Positions 18,038 to 27,639 of a DNA stretch of 38,453 bases are shown piece by piece (positions within the stretch are counted from its first letter, which is position 1; each line of letters starts with the position of its first letter). The stretch comes from Rhodospirillales bacterium. Lineage in GTDB: Bacteria; Pseudomonadota; Alphaproteobacteria; Rhodospirillales; Defluviicoccaceae. Location: contig REES01000080.1 of the NCBI GenBank assembly GCA_007694935.1, positions 1-38,453 of the forward strand, in the 5' to 3' direction. A program made the position numbers and the translations under genes. Below the pieces are notes generated by a model. That model saw nothing but the letters and a program-made list of their open reading frames with translations, searched no databases and was not told where the DNA came from.

Positions 18038-18579
18038 GGCGCGACGCCGAACGGCGGATGCAGGGGGCCCTGGACGTGCTGGCGAAGGAACTCGGTGGCC
18101 TTCGTGCCGGCCGCGCATCGGCGAGCCTGCTGGAGCCGATCGTCGTCGAGGCGTACGGATCGCACATGCCGTTGTCCCAGGTGGGGACGGTGGGCGTCCC
18201 GGAACCCCGCATGCTCACCGTGCAGGTGTGGGATCGCAGCGTCGTCAAGGCGGTCGAGAAGGCGATCCGGGAATCCGATCTCGGACTGAACCCCGCCGTC
18301 GACGGCCAACTCATCCGCATTCCGATCCCGCCGTTGACCCAGGAACGGCGTACCGAGCTGTCCAAGGTGGCGGGCAAGTACGCAGAGGAAACCCGGATTG
18401 CGCTTCGCAACATCCGTCGCCACGTGATGGACGAATTCAAGCGCGCTGAAAAGGAAAGCACCTTGTCGCAGGATGAGCACCGGGACTACGCCGGCGAGAT
18501 ACAGGCCCTCACCGACAAGTACGTGAAGAAGGTTGACGAGGCGCTGAGCCGCAAGGAACAGGAGATCATGCAGGTCTGA
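18010..18579 (+). CDS. frr: Ribosome recycling factor
   Basis: RRF (189 aa) splits post-termination ribosomes with EF-G. Visible are the three-helix-bundle segments ([22 protein letters not shown]), the beta domain with [27 protein letters not shown], and the conserved [24 protein letters not shown] and RNIRRH stretches. Length is typical (about 185). The start is GTG with a strong GAGGGAGGG, lying inside the end of pyrH (28-bp overlap), so translation is probably coupled. uppS begins 4 bp after its stop. Confidence 0.97.
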   Translation: MDKLDITEVRRDAERRMQGALDVLAKELGGLRAGRASASLLEPIVVEAYGSHMPLSQVGTVGVPEPRMLTVQVWDRSVVKAVEKAIRESDLGLNPAVDGQLIRIPIPPLTQERRTELSKVAGKYAEETRIALRNIRRHVMDEFKRAEKESTLSQDEHRDYAGEIQALTDKYVKKVDEALSRKEQEIMQV

Positions 18580-18583
18580 CGCC

Positions 18584-19318
18584 ATGGAAGCCGCTGTCCT
18601 CACCACGTCCGCGCCAGCGTCGCCGACCCACGTCGCCATCATCATGGATGGGAATGGCCGGTGGGCCCGGGCACGAGGCCTGCCGCGCACCGCCGGTCAC
18701 CGACGGGGTGCGCAGGCAGTGAAGACCGCCATCGAGAGCGCCATCCGCAGCGGCGTGCCCTACCTGACGCTGTTCGGGTTTTCATCGGAGAACTGGCGGC
18801 GTCCGGCGGAGGAGATCGGCGATCTCATGGGGCTCTTGAAGCACTATCTCAAGACCGAAACGGACGCTCTCAACCGCCAGGGCGTCCGGCTCCGGGTGAT
18901 CGGGGATCGACGCCGGTTCGGGCCGGACATCGTCGCCATGATCGAGCGCGCCGAACGTCTCACCGAAAGCAATTGCCGACTCAATCTGACCATCGCGCTC
19001 AGCTATGGCGGCAGGGCCGAGATCGTCGAGGCGACCCGGCAGATCGCTCGTGAGGTCACGCTCGGCCTGCTCGATCCCGCCGCGATCGAAGAGGGCGTGT
19101 TCGCCCGTCACCTGTTCACCGCCGACATCCCGGACCCCGATCTGCTGATCCGCACCAGCGGCGAGAAGCGCATCAGCAATTTCCTGCTCTGGCAGTTGGC
19201 CTATGCCGAACTGGTGTTCCTGGACACGCTCTGGCCGGACTTCTCCAGCGACGATTTCGCCGCTGCCCTCGGAGAATTCCACCGCCGTGAACGGCGCTAC
19301 GGCACTGCCGGCGTGTAG
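18584..19318 (+). CDS. uppS: Undecaprenyl diphosphate synthase (cis-prenyltransferase)
   Basis: This 244-aa enzyme builds the C55 lipid carrier for peptidoglycan and O-antigen from FPP and IPP. The catalytic motif IIMDGNGRWARARG holds Asp22. Next come GHRRGAQAV, LTLFGFSSENWRRP, ALSYGGRAEIVEA and the C-terminal DPDLLIRTSGEKRISNFLLWQLAYAEL and WPDF signatures. It lies between frr and cdsA in the standard cluster order and supplies envelope synthesis together with dxr two genes later. Confidence 0.97.
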   Translation: MEAAVLTTSAPASPTHVAIIMDGNGRWARARGLPRTAGHRRGAQAVKTAIESAIRSGVPYLTLFGFSSENWRRPAEEIGDLMGLLKHYLKTETDALNRQGVRLRVIGDRRRFGPDIVAMIERAERLTESNCRLNLTIALSYGGRAEIVEATRQIAREVTLGLLDPAAIEEGVFARHLFTADIPDPDLLIRTSGEKRISNFLLWQLAYAELVFLDTLWPDFSSDDFAAALGEFHRRERRYGTAGV

Positions 19319-19325
19319 TACCGCC

Positions 19326-20120
19326 ATGGCGACCGGGGTGCTGCGGCTTCGCATCGTCTCCGCGACCGTGCTCGCGGTCCCTGTGTTGCTCTGCGTCGTC
19401 GCCGGAAGCCCCTACTTCGACATCCTGGTTGCCGTGGGTGCGATGGTGATGGTGTGGGAGTGGTTTCGCCTGTGCTCGGAGTCGTTCCCGATGACGGAGG
19501 CCGCCGCAGGCGGAATCAGCGTGCTGGTGGCCCTTGTCCTCACCAGTCTGGGCGAGCCGCGCACCGCCCTTGTCACCCTGGCGGGGGGTGCTGTCGTCTT
19601 GGCGCTGCTCAGTCGCGGTCAGTGGTGGCTGAGCGCTGGGCCGCTCTATATCGGTCTGCCCGCGGTGGCGCTGGTATGGTTGCGCGCCGATCCGGCGCTT
19701 GGGCTGGAGACGGTGATCTGGCTTCTGGCCATGGTGTGGGCGTCGGACGTCGGCGCCTACGCTGCCGGTCGTGCCATCGGCGGCCCCAAGCTGGCGGCGA
19801 CCTGGAGCCCCAACAAGACATGGGCAGGCCTGATCGGTGCCACGGCCTCCGCCGGCGCGGTGGGAGCGGTGACCGCCGGGTTGCTGGCGATGGCTTCGGT
19901 ATGGCCCCTGGCGTTGGCGAGTGCCGCACTCGGTGCCGCGGCACAAGGTGGTGACCTGTTCGAATCGTTTGCCAAACGACGGTTCGGCGTGAAGGACACC
20001 AGCACCCTGATCCCCGGCCACGGCGGCCTGCTGGACCGTGTCGACGGTCTCGTTGCCGCCGTGGTGCTGACGGCATTGATCGGGGCTATCGGCAACGGCA
20101 GTATGCTTGCATGGATATGA
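19326..20120 (+). CDS. cdsA: Phosphatidate cytidylyltransferase
   Basis: CdsA (264 aa) makes CDP-diacylglycerol, the precursor of all phospholipids, in the inner membrane. It has about seven hydrophobic helices and the family signature FAKRRFGVKDTSTLIPGHGG followed by LLDRVDG near the C-terminus. A second conserved stretch is WLLAMVWASDVGAYAAGRAIGG...LSPNKTW-like (here WSPNKTWAG). The frame is open into uppS, but the ATG at 19326, 7 bp after the uppS stop, gives the expected N-terminus (LRLRIVSATVL). Its end overlaps dxr by 10 bp. Confidence 0.95.
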   Translation: MATGVLRLRIVSATVLAVPVLLCVVAGSPYFDILVAVGAMVMVWEWFRLCSESFPMTEAAAGGISVLVALVLTSLGEPRTALVTLAGGAVVLALLSRGQWWLSAGPLYIGLPAVALVWLRADPALGLETVIWLLAMVWASDVGAYAAGRAIGGPKLAATWSPNKTWAGLIGATASAGAVGAVTAGLLAMASVWPLALASAALGAAAQGGDLFESFAKRRFGVKDTSTLIPGHGGLLDRVDGLVAAVVLTALIGAIGNGSMLAWI

Positions 20121-21325
20121 GCACATCAGACCCGTCGGCGCCGGATGCTCGCCGGAGCGTCACCGTTCTTGGCTCCACGGGTTCCGTCGGTGTCAACACC
20201 GTCGACCTGCTGCTGCGCAATCCGGGCCGATTTCGTGTCGAGGCCCTGACCGGCAATCGCAATGTGACCTTGCTGGCCGAGCAGGCTCGGCGGTTGCGCC
20301 CGCAGCTCGCGGTGGTGGCGGATCCGGCCGGCTATCTCCCGCTGAAGGAAGCGTTATCCGGGGCCGGTATCGAGGTCGCGGCAGGCCGGGAGGCGGTGAT
20401 CGAGGCCGCCGGCCGGCCGGCCGAGGTGGTGATGGCCTCGATCGTCGGTGCGGCAGGGCTGGCCCCCACGCTGGCGGCTGTCCGTCGCGGCGCCATCATC
20501 GGCCTTGCCAACAAGGAATGCCTGGTTTCGGCGGGCGATATCATGGTGGCGGAGGTGGCGCGGTGCGGCGCCCGTATCCTCCCCGTCGATTCGGAACACA
20601 GCGCCATCTACCAGGTCTTCGACTTCGCCAATGCCGATAAGGTCCGTTCCATCGTGCTGACCGCATCGGGCGGGCCGTTCCGCGGCCGCGACCGCGCGGC
20701 GATGGCGTCGGTGAGTCCGGCCGAAGCGGTCGCCCATCCGAACTGGAGCATGGGGGCCAAGATATCCGTCGATTCGGCAACGATGATGAACAAGGGTCTG
20801 GAACTGATCGAGGCATACCACCTGTTCCCGGTCGACCAGCACCAGATCGAGATTGTGGTGCATCCGCAATCGGTGATCCATGGCATGGTCACCTACGCCG
20901 ACGGGTCGGTTCTGGCCCAGCTTGGTGCGCCCGACATGCGCACGCCCATCGCCGTTGCCTTGGCGTGGCCGGAGCGCCTCAGCGCACCGGTGCCGAAGCT
21001 GGATCTGACGGAGATCGGCCGACTGACGTTCGAGGCGCCCGATGAGGTCCTGTTCCCGGCCCTGCGCCTCGCGCGTGCGGCGCTTGCCTCGGGCGGATCC
21101 GCGCCCACCATCCTCAATGCCGCCAACGAAGTGGCGGTCCACGGTTTCCTGGCCGGCCGCATCGGCTTTCTTGACATAGCCAGGGTGGTTGAGGAGACGC
21201 TTTCGGCGATTCCGGTCCGCCCCCTTGAAACCCTTGCCGACGTCGCAGACATTGATAGCGCAGCACGCGAAATGACTGAAGGCTATGTCGCCCAGTCCGT
21301 CCCGCGGGCGGTGAGCACCGGCTGA
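20111..21325 (+). CDS. dxr: 1-deoxy-D-xylulose 5-phosphate reductoisomerase
   Basis: Dxr (404 aa) commits the MEP pathway of isoprenoid synthesis by converting DXP to MEP with NADPH. The Rossmann loop is VTVLGSTGSVGVNT (residues 17-30). The metal-binding acid pair is in PVDSEHSAIYQ (Asp160, Glu162), and NWSMGAKISVDSATMMNKGLELIEA carries the third acidic site. Length is typical. The start overlaps cdsA. ATGs at 20111 and 20117 are both possible and differ by two residues. Confidence 0.97.
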   Translation: MDMSTSDPSAPDARRSVTVLGSTGSVGVNTVDLLLRNPGRFRVEALTGNRNVTLLAEQARRLRPQLAVVADPAGYLPLKEALSGAGIEVAAGREAVIEAAGRPAEVVMASIVGAAGLAPTLAAVRRGAIIGLANKECLVSAGDIMVAEVARCGARILPVDSEHSAIYQVFDFANADKVRSIVLTASGGPFRGRDRAAMASVSPAEAVAHPNWSMGAKISVDSATMMNKGLELIEAYHLFPVDQHQIEIVVHPQSVIHGMVTYADGSVLAQLGAPDMRTPIAVALAWPERLSAPVPKLDLTEIGRLTFEAPDEVLFPALRLARAALASGGSAPTILNAANEVAVHGFLAGRIGFLDIARVVEETLSAIPVRPLETLADVADIDSAAREMTEGYVAQSVPRAVSTG

Positions 21326-21343
21326 CGCAGGACCAACAAAGCC

Positions 21344-22474
21344 ATGGAAATTCTGGGTTATATTTGGGACTGGGTGATCCCCTTTCTGATCGTGTTCACG
21401 ATACTCGTGTTCGTCCACGAAATGGGACACTACTGGCTCGCCCGTCTCAACAAGGTACGGATCGAGGTGTTTTCCGTGGGCTTCGGGCCGGAGCTCTACG
21501 GATGGAACGATCGCCACGGCACGCGCTGGAAGATCGGTGCCGTTCCGCTCGGCGGCTACGTCAAGATGTTCGGCGAGCACCAGAGCAGCGAGGACGGGGA
21601 AGAACGCCCGCTGACCCCGGAAGAACGGGCCGTTTCCTTCCATCACAAGCGGTTGGGGCAGCGGGCTGCAATCGTCGCTGCTGGTCCGGTGGCCAATTTC
21701 CTGTTCGCGATCGTGCTGTTTACGGGCATGTTCGCGATATCCGGCATGCCGATGCCCCACGCTGCGGTCGGCGCCGTTCAGTCCGAAAGCGCCGCCGCGG
21801 AAGCCGGGCTGGAGCCCGGCGATCGCATCATCAGCATTGAAGGCGAGCCGGTGCGCTGGTTCGACGACCTGCGCGCCGAGGTCAGCGGCAATCCCGGCAT
21901 GCCGTTGCAGCTCGAGGTCCAGCGCGATGGCGAGAGGATTGTCGTAACCGCGACTCCGAAGCCGACCGAAGTCACCGTCGATGGCGAATCACAGGTCATC
22001 GGGTTGCTGGGGATCTCGCCGGATCCGAGCCAGGTTGGATTCGAGCGCCTCAATCCGCTGGCCGCCGCGTGGACGGCGACCGAGCGGACCGCGGTGATGA
22101 CCGGCCAGATCCTCGAGGCGGTGTGGCAGATGATCACCGGGCAGCGGACCGCCGAGGAGCTGGGGGGGCCACTCCGGATCGCGCAGCTTTCAGGCGAAAT
22201 GGCTCAAGGTGGCGTGATCACCCTGGTCTTCTTCATGGCGGTCCTGTCGATCAATCTCGGCTTGATCAATCTGTTTCCGGTGCCGATGCTGGACGGCGGA
22301 CACCTCGCGTTCTATGCCGTCGAGGCGGTGCGCGGCAAACCCCTGAACGAGAAGGTGCAGGAGTACAGTTTTCGGCTGGGGCTGCTGCTGGTATTGATGC
22401 TGCTGGTTTTCGTCACCTGGAACGATCTGGTCCAACTCGAGGTGTTCGACCTGGTACGGAGACTGATCACGTAA
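21344..22474 (+). CDS. rseP: Site-2 zinc metalloprotease RseP (M50B)
   Basis: RseP (376 aa) cleaves membrane-embedded substrates such as anti-sigma factors and signal-peptide remnants. The zinc site HEMGH is at residues 25-29 in the first helix, and the third ligand is in LFPVPMLDGGH at Asp317. A PDZ domain lies around residues 125-200 (AAAEAGLEPGDRIISIEGEPV). E. coli RseP has two PDZ domains in about 450 residues; this shorter form has one, as is usual in alphaproteobacteria. It sits next to bamA, the outer-membrane assembly gene, in the conserved order. Confidence 0.95.
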   Translation: MEILGYIWDWVIPFLIVFTILVFVHEMGHYWLARLNKVRIEVFSVGFGPELYGWNDRHGTRWKIGAVPLGGYVKMFGEHQSSEDGEERPLTPEERAVSFHHKRLGQRAAIVAAGPVANFLFAIVLFTGMFAISGMPMPHAAVGAVQSESAAAEAGLEPGDRIISIEGEPVRWFDDLRAEVSGNPGMPLQLEVQRDGERIVVTATPKPTEVTVDGESQVIGLLGISPDPSQVGFERLNPLAAAWTATERTAVMTGQILEAVWQMITGQRTAEELGGPLRIAQLSGEMAQGGVITLVFFMAVLSINLGLINLFPVPMLDGGHLAFYAVEAVRGKPLNEKVQEYSFRLGLLLVLMLLVFVTWNDLVQLEVFDLVRRLIT

Positions 22475-22499
22475 AGGACGCGCGGGGTGGGGGGACGGA

Positions 22500-24776
22500 G
22501 TGATCCGAAGAGGGAGTCTGCTGCTATGGTTGCTCGGGGTCTCGATCGCACTGGCTTGGCCACTTCCGGCGTCCGGCCAGTTGGCGCCTGTCATCCGGGA
22601 GATTGTCGTTGAAGGCGCGCAACGGATCGATCCCGAGACGGTGCGGTCGTACCTGCTCGTCCGTGAGGGCGATGTCTTCGACCCGGCCCGCATCGATCGT
22701 TCCCTGAAGAGCCTGTTCGCAACCGGGCTGTTCGCCGACGTGGCGATGGTTCGGGATGGCGATCGGTTGATCGTGCGACTTGCCGAGAACCCGATCATCA
22801 ATCGCGTCGCGTTCGAGGGAAACCGCGCCATCGACAATGACGTGCTGGAAGCGGAGATCGGGCTTCGCCCCCGGGTGATTTACACGCGCACGCGGGTGCA
22901 GAGCGACGTGCGGCGGATCCTGACCCTCTACCGCCGCGCCGGTCGCTTTGCCGCAACGGTGGAGCCCAAGATCATCCAGCTCCCCGAGAATCGGGTCGAC
23001 CTGGTGTTCGAGATTGACGAGGGACCAAGGACGCTGGTGGAGAGTATCCGCTTCGTCGGCAACGAGCACTTTTCCGATTCGCGGCTTCGCTCGGTGATTC
23101 GGACACGTGAGGCCGCGTGGTGGCGCCTCCTCACCACCGACGACACCTATGATCCGGATCGCCTGGCCCTGGATCAGGAGTTGTTGCGCCGGTTCTACCT
23201 GTCCCGCGGCTACGCCGACTTTCGGGTGATCTCGGCGGTGGCGGAATTGACGCCGGACCGGCGGGACTTCTTCATCACCTTCACCGTCGACGAGGGGGAG
23301 CGGTACCGCTTCGGCACGGTGGAGGTGGTGACCACGCTGCCGGATCTCGATCCCGATGACCTCCTGCGGGAGATCCGGTTCTCCTCCGGCGATTGGTACA
23401 ATGCGCTGGCGCTGGAGCGGACGGTCGACACCTTGGCCGACTCAGTTGGTGATCGCGGCTTTGCCTTCGTCGACGTCCGGCCCCGGGTCGCGCGAAATCG
23501 GGAAGAGCTTACGATCGATGTGCTGTTCGAGATCGACGAGGGGCCTCGTGTGTTTGTCGAGCGAATCGATATCTCGGGCAACGTACGCACCCTCGACCGG
23601 GTGATCCGTCGGGAGTTCCGGTTGGTGGAGGGCGACCCGTTCAACGTGTCCCGCTTGCGTCGGTCGCAGCAGCGCATTCGTGACCTGGATTTCTTCCAGA
23701 GTGTCGAGATCGATCAGCTTCCGGGCAGCGCCCCCGACAGGGCGGTGATCAATGTCGAGGTGGAGGAGAAGTCCACCGGCAGCATCACGCTCGGCGCCGG
23801 TTTCTCGACCACCAGTGGCGCCATCGGTGACGTGACCATCCGTGAACGCAACCTTCTGGGTCGTGGGCAGGACTTGTCGGCTCGTTTGGTGATCGCGCAG
23901 CGCGACAGTCAGATCAATGTGAGCTTTACCGAGCCGTATTTTCTCGGTCGCCAGATATCGGCCGGCGCCGACGTGTTCCGCATCAGCACCGACCGGCAGG
24001 ATGAGAGCTCGTTCGACGAGAAGTCAATCGGCGGAGCGGTTCGCTTCGGCTATCCTGTGACCGAGCATCTAAGCCAGAGCTGGCGGTATTCGCTCCGGCA
24101 GACCACGATCGAGAATGTTCCGAGCGATGCCTCCATTTTCATCCGCGAGGCCGAGGGTGACACCATCATCTCGGAAGTGTTCCAGGCCTTGACCTATGAT
24201 CGCCGTGACAGCCGCATTCGGCCGCGGGAAGGCTACTTCGGCCGCTGGGGCATCGGTGTGGCCGGGCTCGGCGGTGACGTCCGCTACATGCGCAACCAGG
24301 TCGACGGCGCCTACTTCCTGCCGTTGTTCGAAGAGTCGGTGTTCGGGCTCTCGGCGTCCGCCGGATACGTGTATGGGCTCGGCCAGGACGTCCGGCTGTT
24401 CGAGCGGTTTTTCGTCGGTGGCGATAACCTCCGAGGTTTCGAGACCGCCGGCATCGGCCCGCGTGACTTGTCCACGGATGATGCGCTGGGGGGAGAGTGG
24501 TTCTACACGGTGTCCGCGGAGGTGGCGTTTCCCCTGGGCTTGCCGGAGGAGTTGCCGATCCGCGGACGATTGTTCGCCGATGCCGGCAGTGCCGGCGGCA
24601 TCTCGCCCAGCAGCCCCGTGGTCGCCGACACATCCAGCATCCGGGTCGCCGTCGGTGCGGGGCTTACCTGGGATTCGCCGTTCGGGCCGATCGGCCTTGA
24701 TTTCGGTTTCCCGGTGATCAAGGAAGACTTTGACAAGACGCAGACACTCCGGGTGAACTTCGGGGCGAGATTCTGA
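22500..24776 (+). CDS. bamA: Outer membrane protein assembly factor BamA
   Basis: BamA (758 aa) inserts beta-barrel proteins into the outer membrane. A signal peptide (residues 1 to about 26, ending in PASGQ) is followed by five POTRA repeats to about residue 415 (for example IREIVVEGAQRIDPETV and IDISGNVRTLDRVIRREF), then a 16-strand Omp85 barrel with the RGF-type loop motif (NLRGFETAGIGPRD) and a C-terminal aromatic residue, Phe. The start is GTG with a long G-rich purine tract just before it. Size is standard. skp follows after 3 bp. Confidence 0.97.
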   Translation: MIRRGSLLLWLLGVSIALAWPLPASGQLAPVIREIVVEGAQRIDPETVRSYLLVREGDVFDPARIDRSLKSLFATGLFADVAMVRDGDRLIVRLAENPIINRVAFEGNRAIDNDVLEAEIGLRPRVIYTRTRVQSDVRRILTLYRRAGRFAATVEPKIIQLPENRVDLVFEIDEGPRTLVESIRFVGNEHFSDSRLRSVIRTREAAWWRLLTTDDTYDPDRLALDQELLRRFYLSRGYADFRVISAVAELTPDRRDFFITFTVDEGERYRFGTVEVVTTLPDLDPDDLLREIRFSSGDWYNALALERTVDTLADSVGDRGFAFVDVRPRVARNREELTIDVLFEIDEGPRVFVERIDISGNVRTLDRVIRREFRLVEGDPFNVSRLRRSQQRIRDLDFFQSVEIDQLPGSAPDRAVINVEVEEKSTGSITLGAGFSTTSGAIGDVTIRERNLLGRGQDLSARLVIAQRDSQINVSFTEPYFLGRQISAGADVFRISTDRQDESSFDEKSIGGAVRFGYPVTEHLSQSWRYSLRQTTIENVPSDASIFIREAEGDTIISEVFQALTYDRRDSRIRPREGYFGRWGIGVAGLGGDVRYMRNQVDGAYFLPLFEESVFGLSASAGYVYGLGQDVRLFERFFVGGDNLRGFETAGIGPRDLSTDDALGGEWFYTVSAEVAFPLGLPEELPIRGRLFADAGSAGGISPSSPVVADTSSIRVAVGAGLTWDSPFGPIGLDFGFPVIKEDFDKTQTLRVNFGARF

Positions 24777-24779
24777 GCG

Positions 24780-25340
24780 ATGCAGATGGCTGGCCGCTTG
24801 ATCGGTGCAATCGGGGTTGCCGTCGCCCTGCTGGTGGCGCTGCCGGCGTCGGCGGACCGGGAGGTGCCGCTCAGGATCGCGATCCTTGACGTCCAGCAGG
24901 TGTTTCAAAACGCCGAAGCGCTTCGCTTCCTGCAAGTCAAGATGCGGGAGTATGTGGAAGCGTACCGCGCCGAAACCGAACAGGAGGAGCGGGCGATTCG
25001 CGCGGCTCAGCAGGAGTTGGCGCACATGCGGGAGCGACTGTCGCCTCAGCAGTACGAAGAGGAGCGCCGCTTGCTGGAGCGCCGGCTGCTGCAGGCCCAG
25101 GAGCGGGTTCAGCAGCGCAAGCAAGGGCTCGACCAGACGCAACAGATGGGCCTGAGCGAGGTCCAGGGGGCGCTCAACGTCATCGTGACCGAACTGGCTC
25201 ATGAGAAGTCTCTGACCCTGATCCTGCGCAAGGATCAGGCGGTGCTGAACGCTACCGCGCTAGAAATCACCGACGAGGTCTTGCGGCGGCTCAATGCGCG
25301 TCTGCCCACGGTGGACCTGGATCAACCGGGGACCCACTAG
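24780..25340 (+). CDS. skp: Periplasmic chaperone Skp/OmpH family
   Basis: A 186-aa periplasmic chaperone that would hold unfolded outer-membrane proteins for BamA. It has a signal peptide with cleavage likely after ALPASA (about residue 25), an opening strand [18 protein letters not shown], then a long charged, glutamine-rich coiled-coil (about 55-140) and a closing beta segment ([15 protein letters not shown]). This matches the jellyfish-like Skp fold. It is in the classic place between bamA and lpxD. An ATG two codons later is an alternative start. Confidence 0.9.
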   Translation: MQMAGRLIGAIGVAVALLVALPASADREVPLRIAILDVQQVFQNAEALRFLQVKMREYVEAYRAETEQEERAIRAAQQELAHMRERLSPQQYEEERRLLERRLLQAQERVQQRKQGLDQTQQMGLSEVQGALNVIVTELAHEKSLTLILRKDQAVLNATALEITDEVLRRLNARLPTVDLDQPGTH

Positions 25341-25344
25341 GCCC

Positions 25345-26367
25345 ATGGCCGACCCGCGGTTCTATCCTGTCAACGGTCCGTTCTCGCTTGCCCAGTTGGC
25401 GGAGGCCGTCGGGGCGGAGATCGGCGCCGACGCCGACCCCGACCGCCTGTTTGGTGGCGTCGCCGCCCTTGACCAGGCCGGGCCCGGCGAGGTGTCGTTC
25501 CTGGAGGATCGCCGCCTGTTGCCGGCGTTCCGGAATACCCGGGCCGGCGCCTGCGTGGTCCGTCCCGACATGGCGGGGGAGGCACCCGCCGGCACCGCCC
25601 TGCTGCTCTCGACAGAACCGCATCGCGCTTTTGCCAAGCTGGCGGCGGCCTTCCATCCGATGCCGGAATGGGAGGCAGGCGTGCATCCGACCGCGATTCT
25701 GGAAACCGGTGCCCGAATTGGCGACGGGACGCGGATCGAAGCTTATGCCGTGGTGGGCGCCGATGCCGAGATCGGCGCCGGCTGCTGCATCGGTCCCCAC
25801 GTGGTGGTGGGCCGCGGGTGTGTCATCGGTTCCGGGGTCATGGTCGGCGCCGGCGCGTCGCTGCTCTTCTGCAGGATTGGGAACCGGGTGATCATCCATC
25901 CCGGGGTGCGGATCGGACAGGACGGCTATGGCTACGTCTTGGGTTCCGCTGGGCATCTCAAGGTGCCGCAACTCGGTGGCGTGGTGATCGACGACGACGT
26001 GGAGATCGGGGCCAACACCACGGTCGACCGCGGCGCCCTCGGTGACACCGTCATCGGTGCCGGCACCAAAATTGATAATCTGGTCCAGATCGGCCATAAC
26101 GTCCGCATTGGGCGCGGTTGCATGGTGGTTTCTCAGGTGGGAATATCGGGCAGCACGACAATCGGCGATTTCGTGATGATCGCCGGGCAGGCGGGGCTCA
26201 GCGGACATCTCAAGGTCGGGGATGGCGCCCGGATCGGCGCGCAAAGTGGGATCATGCGCGACATTCCCCCCGGGCAGACGGTGTTCGGCTATCCTGCGAT
26301 GCCGTACAAGCAATACATGCGACAGGTCGCCCTGCTGGCGCGGCTCGCTCAGAAGAAAGGCTCATGA
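25345..26367 (+). CDS. lpxD: UDP-3-O-(3-hydroxyacyl)glucosamine N-acyltransferase
   Basis: LpxD (340 aa) adds the second acyl chain in lipid A synthesis, using acyl-ACP in the cytoplasm. An N-terminal uridine-binding domain (to about residue 105, [15 protein letters not shown]) precedes a left-handed beta-helix of hexapeptide repeats ([20 protein letters not shown] onward). The catalytic histidine is expected at His251 in [12 protein letters not shown]. The C-terminal helix follows [14 protein letters not shown]. The ATG is 4 bp after the skp stop; an open frame further upstream is overlap only. Confidence 0.96.
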   Translation: MADPRFYPVNGPFSLAQLAEAVGAEIGADADPDRLFGGVAALDQAGPGEVSFLEDRRLLPAFRNTRAGACVVRPDMAGEAPAGTALLLSTEPHRAFAKLAAAFHPMPEWEAGVHPTAILETGARIGDGTRIEAYAVVGADAEIGAGCCIGPHVVVGRGCVIGSGVMVGAGASLLFCRIGNRVIIHPGVRIGQDGYGYVLGSAGHLKVPQLGGVVIDDDVEIGANTTVDRGALGDTVIGAGTKIDNLVQIGHNVRIGRGCMVVSQVGISGSTTIGDFVMIAGQAGLSGHLKVGDGARIGAQSGIMRDIPPGQTVFGYPAMPYKQYMRQVALLARLAQKKGS

Positions 26368-26370
26368 CCG

Positions 26371-26835
26371 ATGGACTCGCGGATCGTTCCCGCCGTGGGC
26401 AATACCATCGATATCGAGCGGATCAAGGAGATGATCCCGCATCGCTACCCGATGCTGATGATCGACCGGGTGATCGACGTGGTGGTCAACGCCCGTGCCA
26501 CCGGAATCAAGAACGTGAGCGTGAACGAGCCGTATTTTCAAGGGCATTTCCCGAGTCAGCCGGTGATGCCGGGGGTACTGATCATCGAGGCGATGGCGCA
26601 GACCGCGGCCGTGCTGGTGGTGGCCACCATGGGACCGGAGAACGAGGGGCGTCTCGTCTACTTCATGACGGTGGATGCAGCCCGCTTCCGCAAGCCGGTT
26701 GTTCCCGGTGATACCATGTACATTCACGTGGAAAAGCAGCGCCAGCGCGGCAGCGTCTGGAAATTCCGCGCTCAGGCCAAGGTGGACGGCGTGCTGGTTG
26801 CCGAGGCCACCTATGCGGCAATGATCCGGGACTGA
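26371..26835 (+). CDS. fabZ: 3-hydroxyacyl-[acyl-carrier-protein] dehydratase FabZ
   Basis: FabZ (154 aa) dehydrates 3-hydroxyacyl-ACP in fatty acid elongation and draws on the same hydroxyacyl-ACP pool as LpxA and LpxD. The hot-dog fold signature is clear: IPHRYPMLMIDRV, then FQGHFPSQPVMPGVLIIEAMAQ with catalytic His59 and Glu73. Length is typical. It lies 3 bp after lpxD and 3 bp before lpxA, so the three lipid A-related genes form a tight unit. Confidence 0.97.
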   Translation: MDSRIVPAVGNTIDIERIKEMIPHRYPMLMIDRVIDVVVNARATGIKNVSVNEPYFQGHFPSQPVMPGVLIIEAMAQTAAVLVVATMGPENEGRLVYFMTVDAARFRKPVVPGDTMYIHVEKQRQRGSVWKFRAQAKVDGVLVAEATYAAMIRD

Positions 26836-26838
26836 CCG

Positions 26839-27639
26839 GTGCCCTCGATCCATCCGACCGCCCTGGTCGCCGACTCGGCCAAGCTGGGAGATCGCTCGGT
26901 GATCGGGCCGTACTGCGTGATCGGCCCCCATGTGGAACTGGCCGACCAGGTGGTGCTGCATTCCCACGTGGTCGTTGACGGGGATACCCGCATCGGCGTC
27001 GGCACCCGCATTTTCCCGTTTGCATCCATCGGTTTGGCGCCTCAGGACCTGAAGTATCGGGGCGAATTGTCGCGGCTCGAGATCGGTTGCCATAACATGA
27101 TCCGCGAACACGTGACCGTGCACCCGGGCACCCGCGGCGGCGGGATGCTCACCCGGATCGGTGACCATTGCCTGTTGATGGCGGGAGCCCATGTCGCCCA
27201 CGACTGTCTGATCGGCGATCACGTGATCCTGGTGAACTGCGCCACCCTAGGCGGCCACGTCCAGATCGGCGATTGGGCGATCATCGGTGGGCTTTCCGCC
27301 GCCCATCAGTTCGCCCGCATCGGCCCACACGCCATGGTCGGCGGCATGTCGGGGGTGGAAAGCGATGTCATCCCGTTCGGGCGGGTCACCGGGAACCGGG
27401 CCAGGCTGGAAGGGCTCAATATCATCGGACTGAAGCGCCGCGGTTTCTCGCGCGACGCGATTCACGCGTTGCGCCGGGCCTATCGGATGCTGTTCGCGCC
27501 GGAGGGAACGATGGCCGAACGGCTCGAGGACGTGGAGGTTGCATTCGCCGACAATGACATGGTGATGGAGATCGTCACCTTCATGCGCGGGGATTCATCC
27601 CGGGGCATCTGCCAGCCCAGTCTTGAAGATGCTGCCTAA
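26839..27639 (+). CDS. lpxA: Acyl-ACP--UDP-N-acetylglucosamine O-acyltransferase
   Basis: LpxA (266 aa) catalyses the first acylation of UDP-GlcNAc in lipid A synthesis. It is a hexapeptide beta-helix protein from its first residues ([32 protein letters not shown]). The catalytic histidine is expected at His121 in [14 protein letters not shown], and the helical C-terminal domain follows [25 protein letters not shown]. The start is GTG, 3 bp after fabZ. The end overlaps lpxI by 11 bp. Confidence 0.96.
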   Translation: MPSIHPTALVADSAKLGDRSVIGPYCVIGPHVELADQVVLHSHVVVDGDTRIGVGTRIFPFASIGLAPQDLKYRGELSRLEIGCHNMIREHVTVHPGTRGGGMLTRIGDHCLLMAGAHVAHDCLIGDHVILVNCATLGGHVQIGDWAIIGGLSAAHQFARIGPHAMVGGMSGVESDVIPFGRVTGNRARLEGLNIIGLKRRGFSRDAIHALRRAYRMLFAPEGTMAERLEDVEVAFADNDMVMEIVTFMRGDSSRGICQPSLEDAA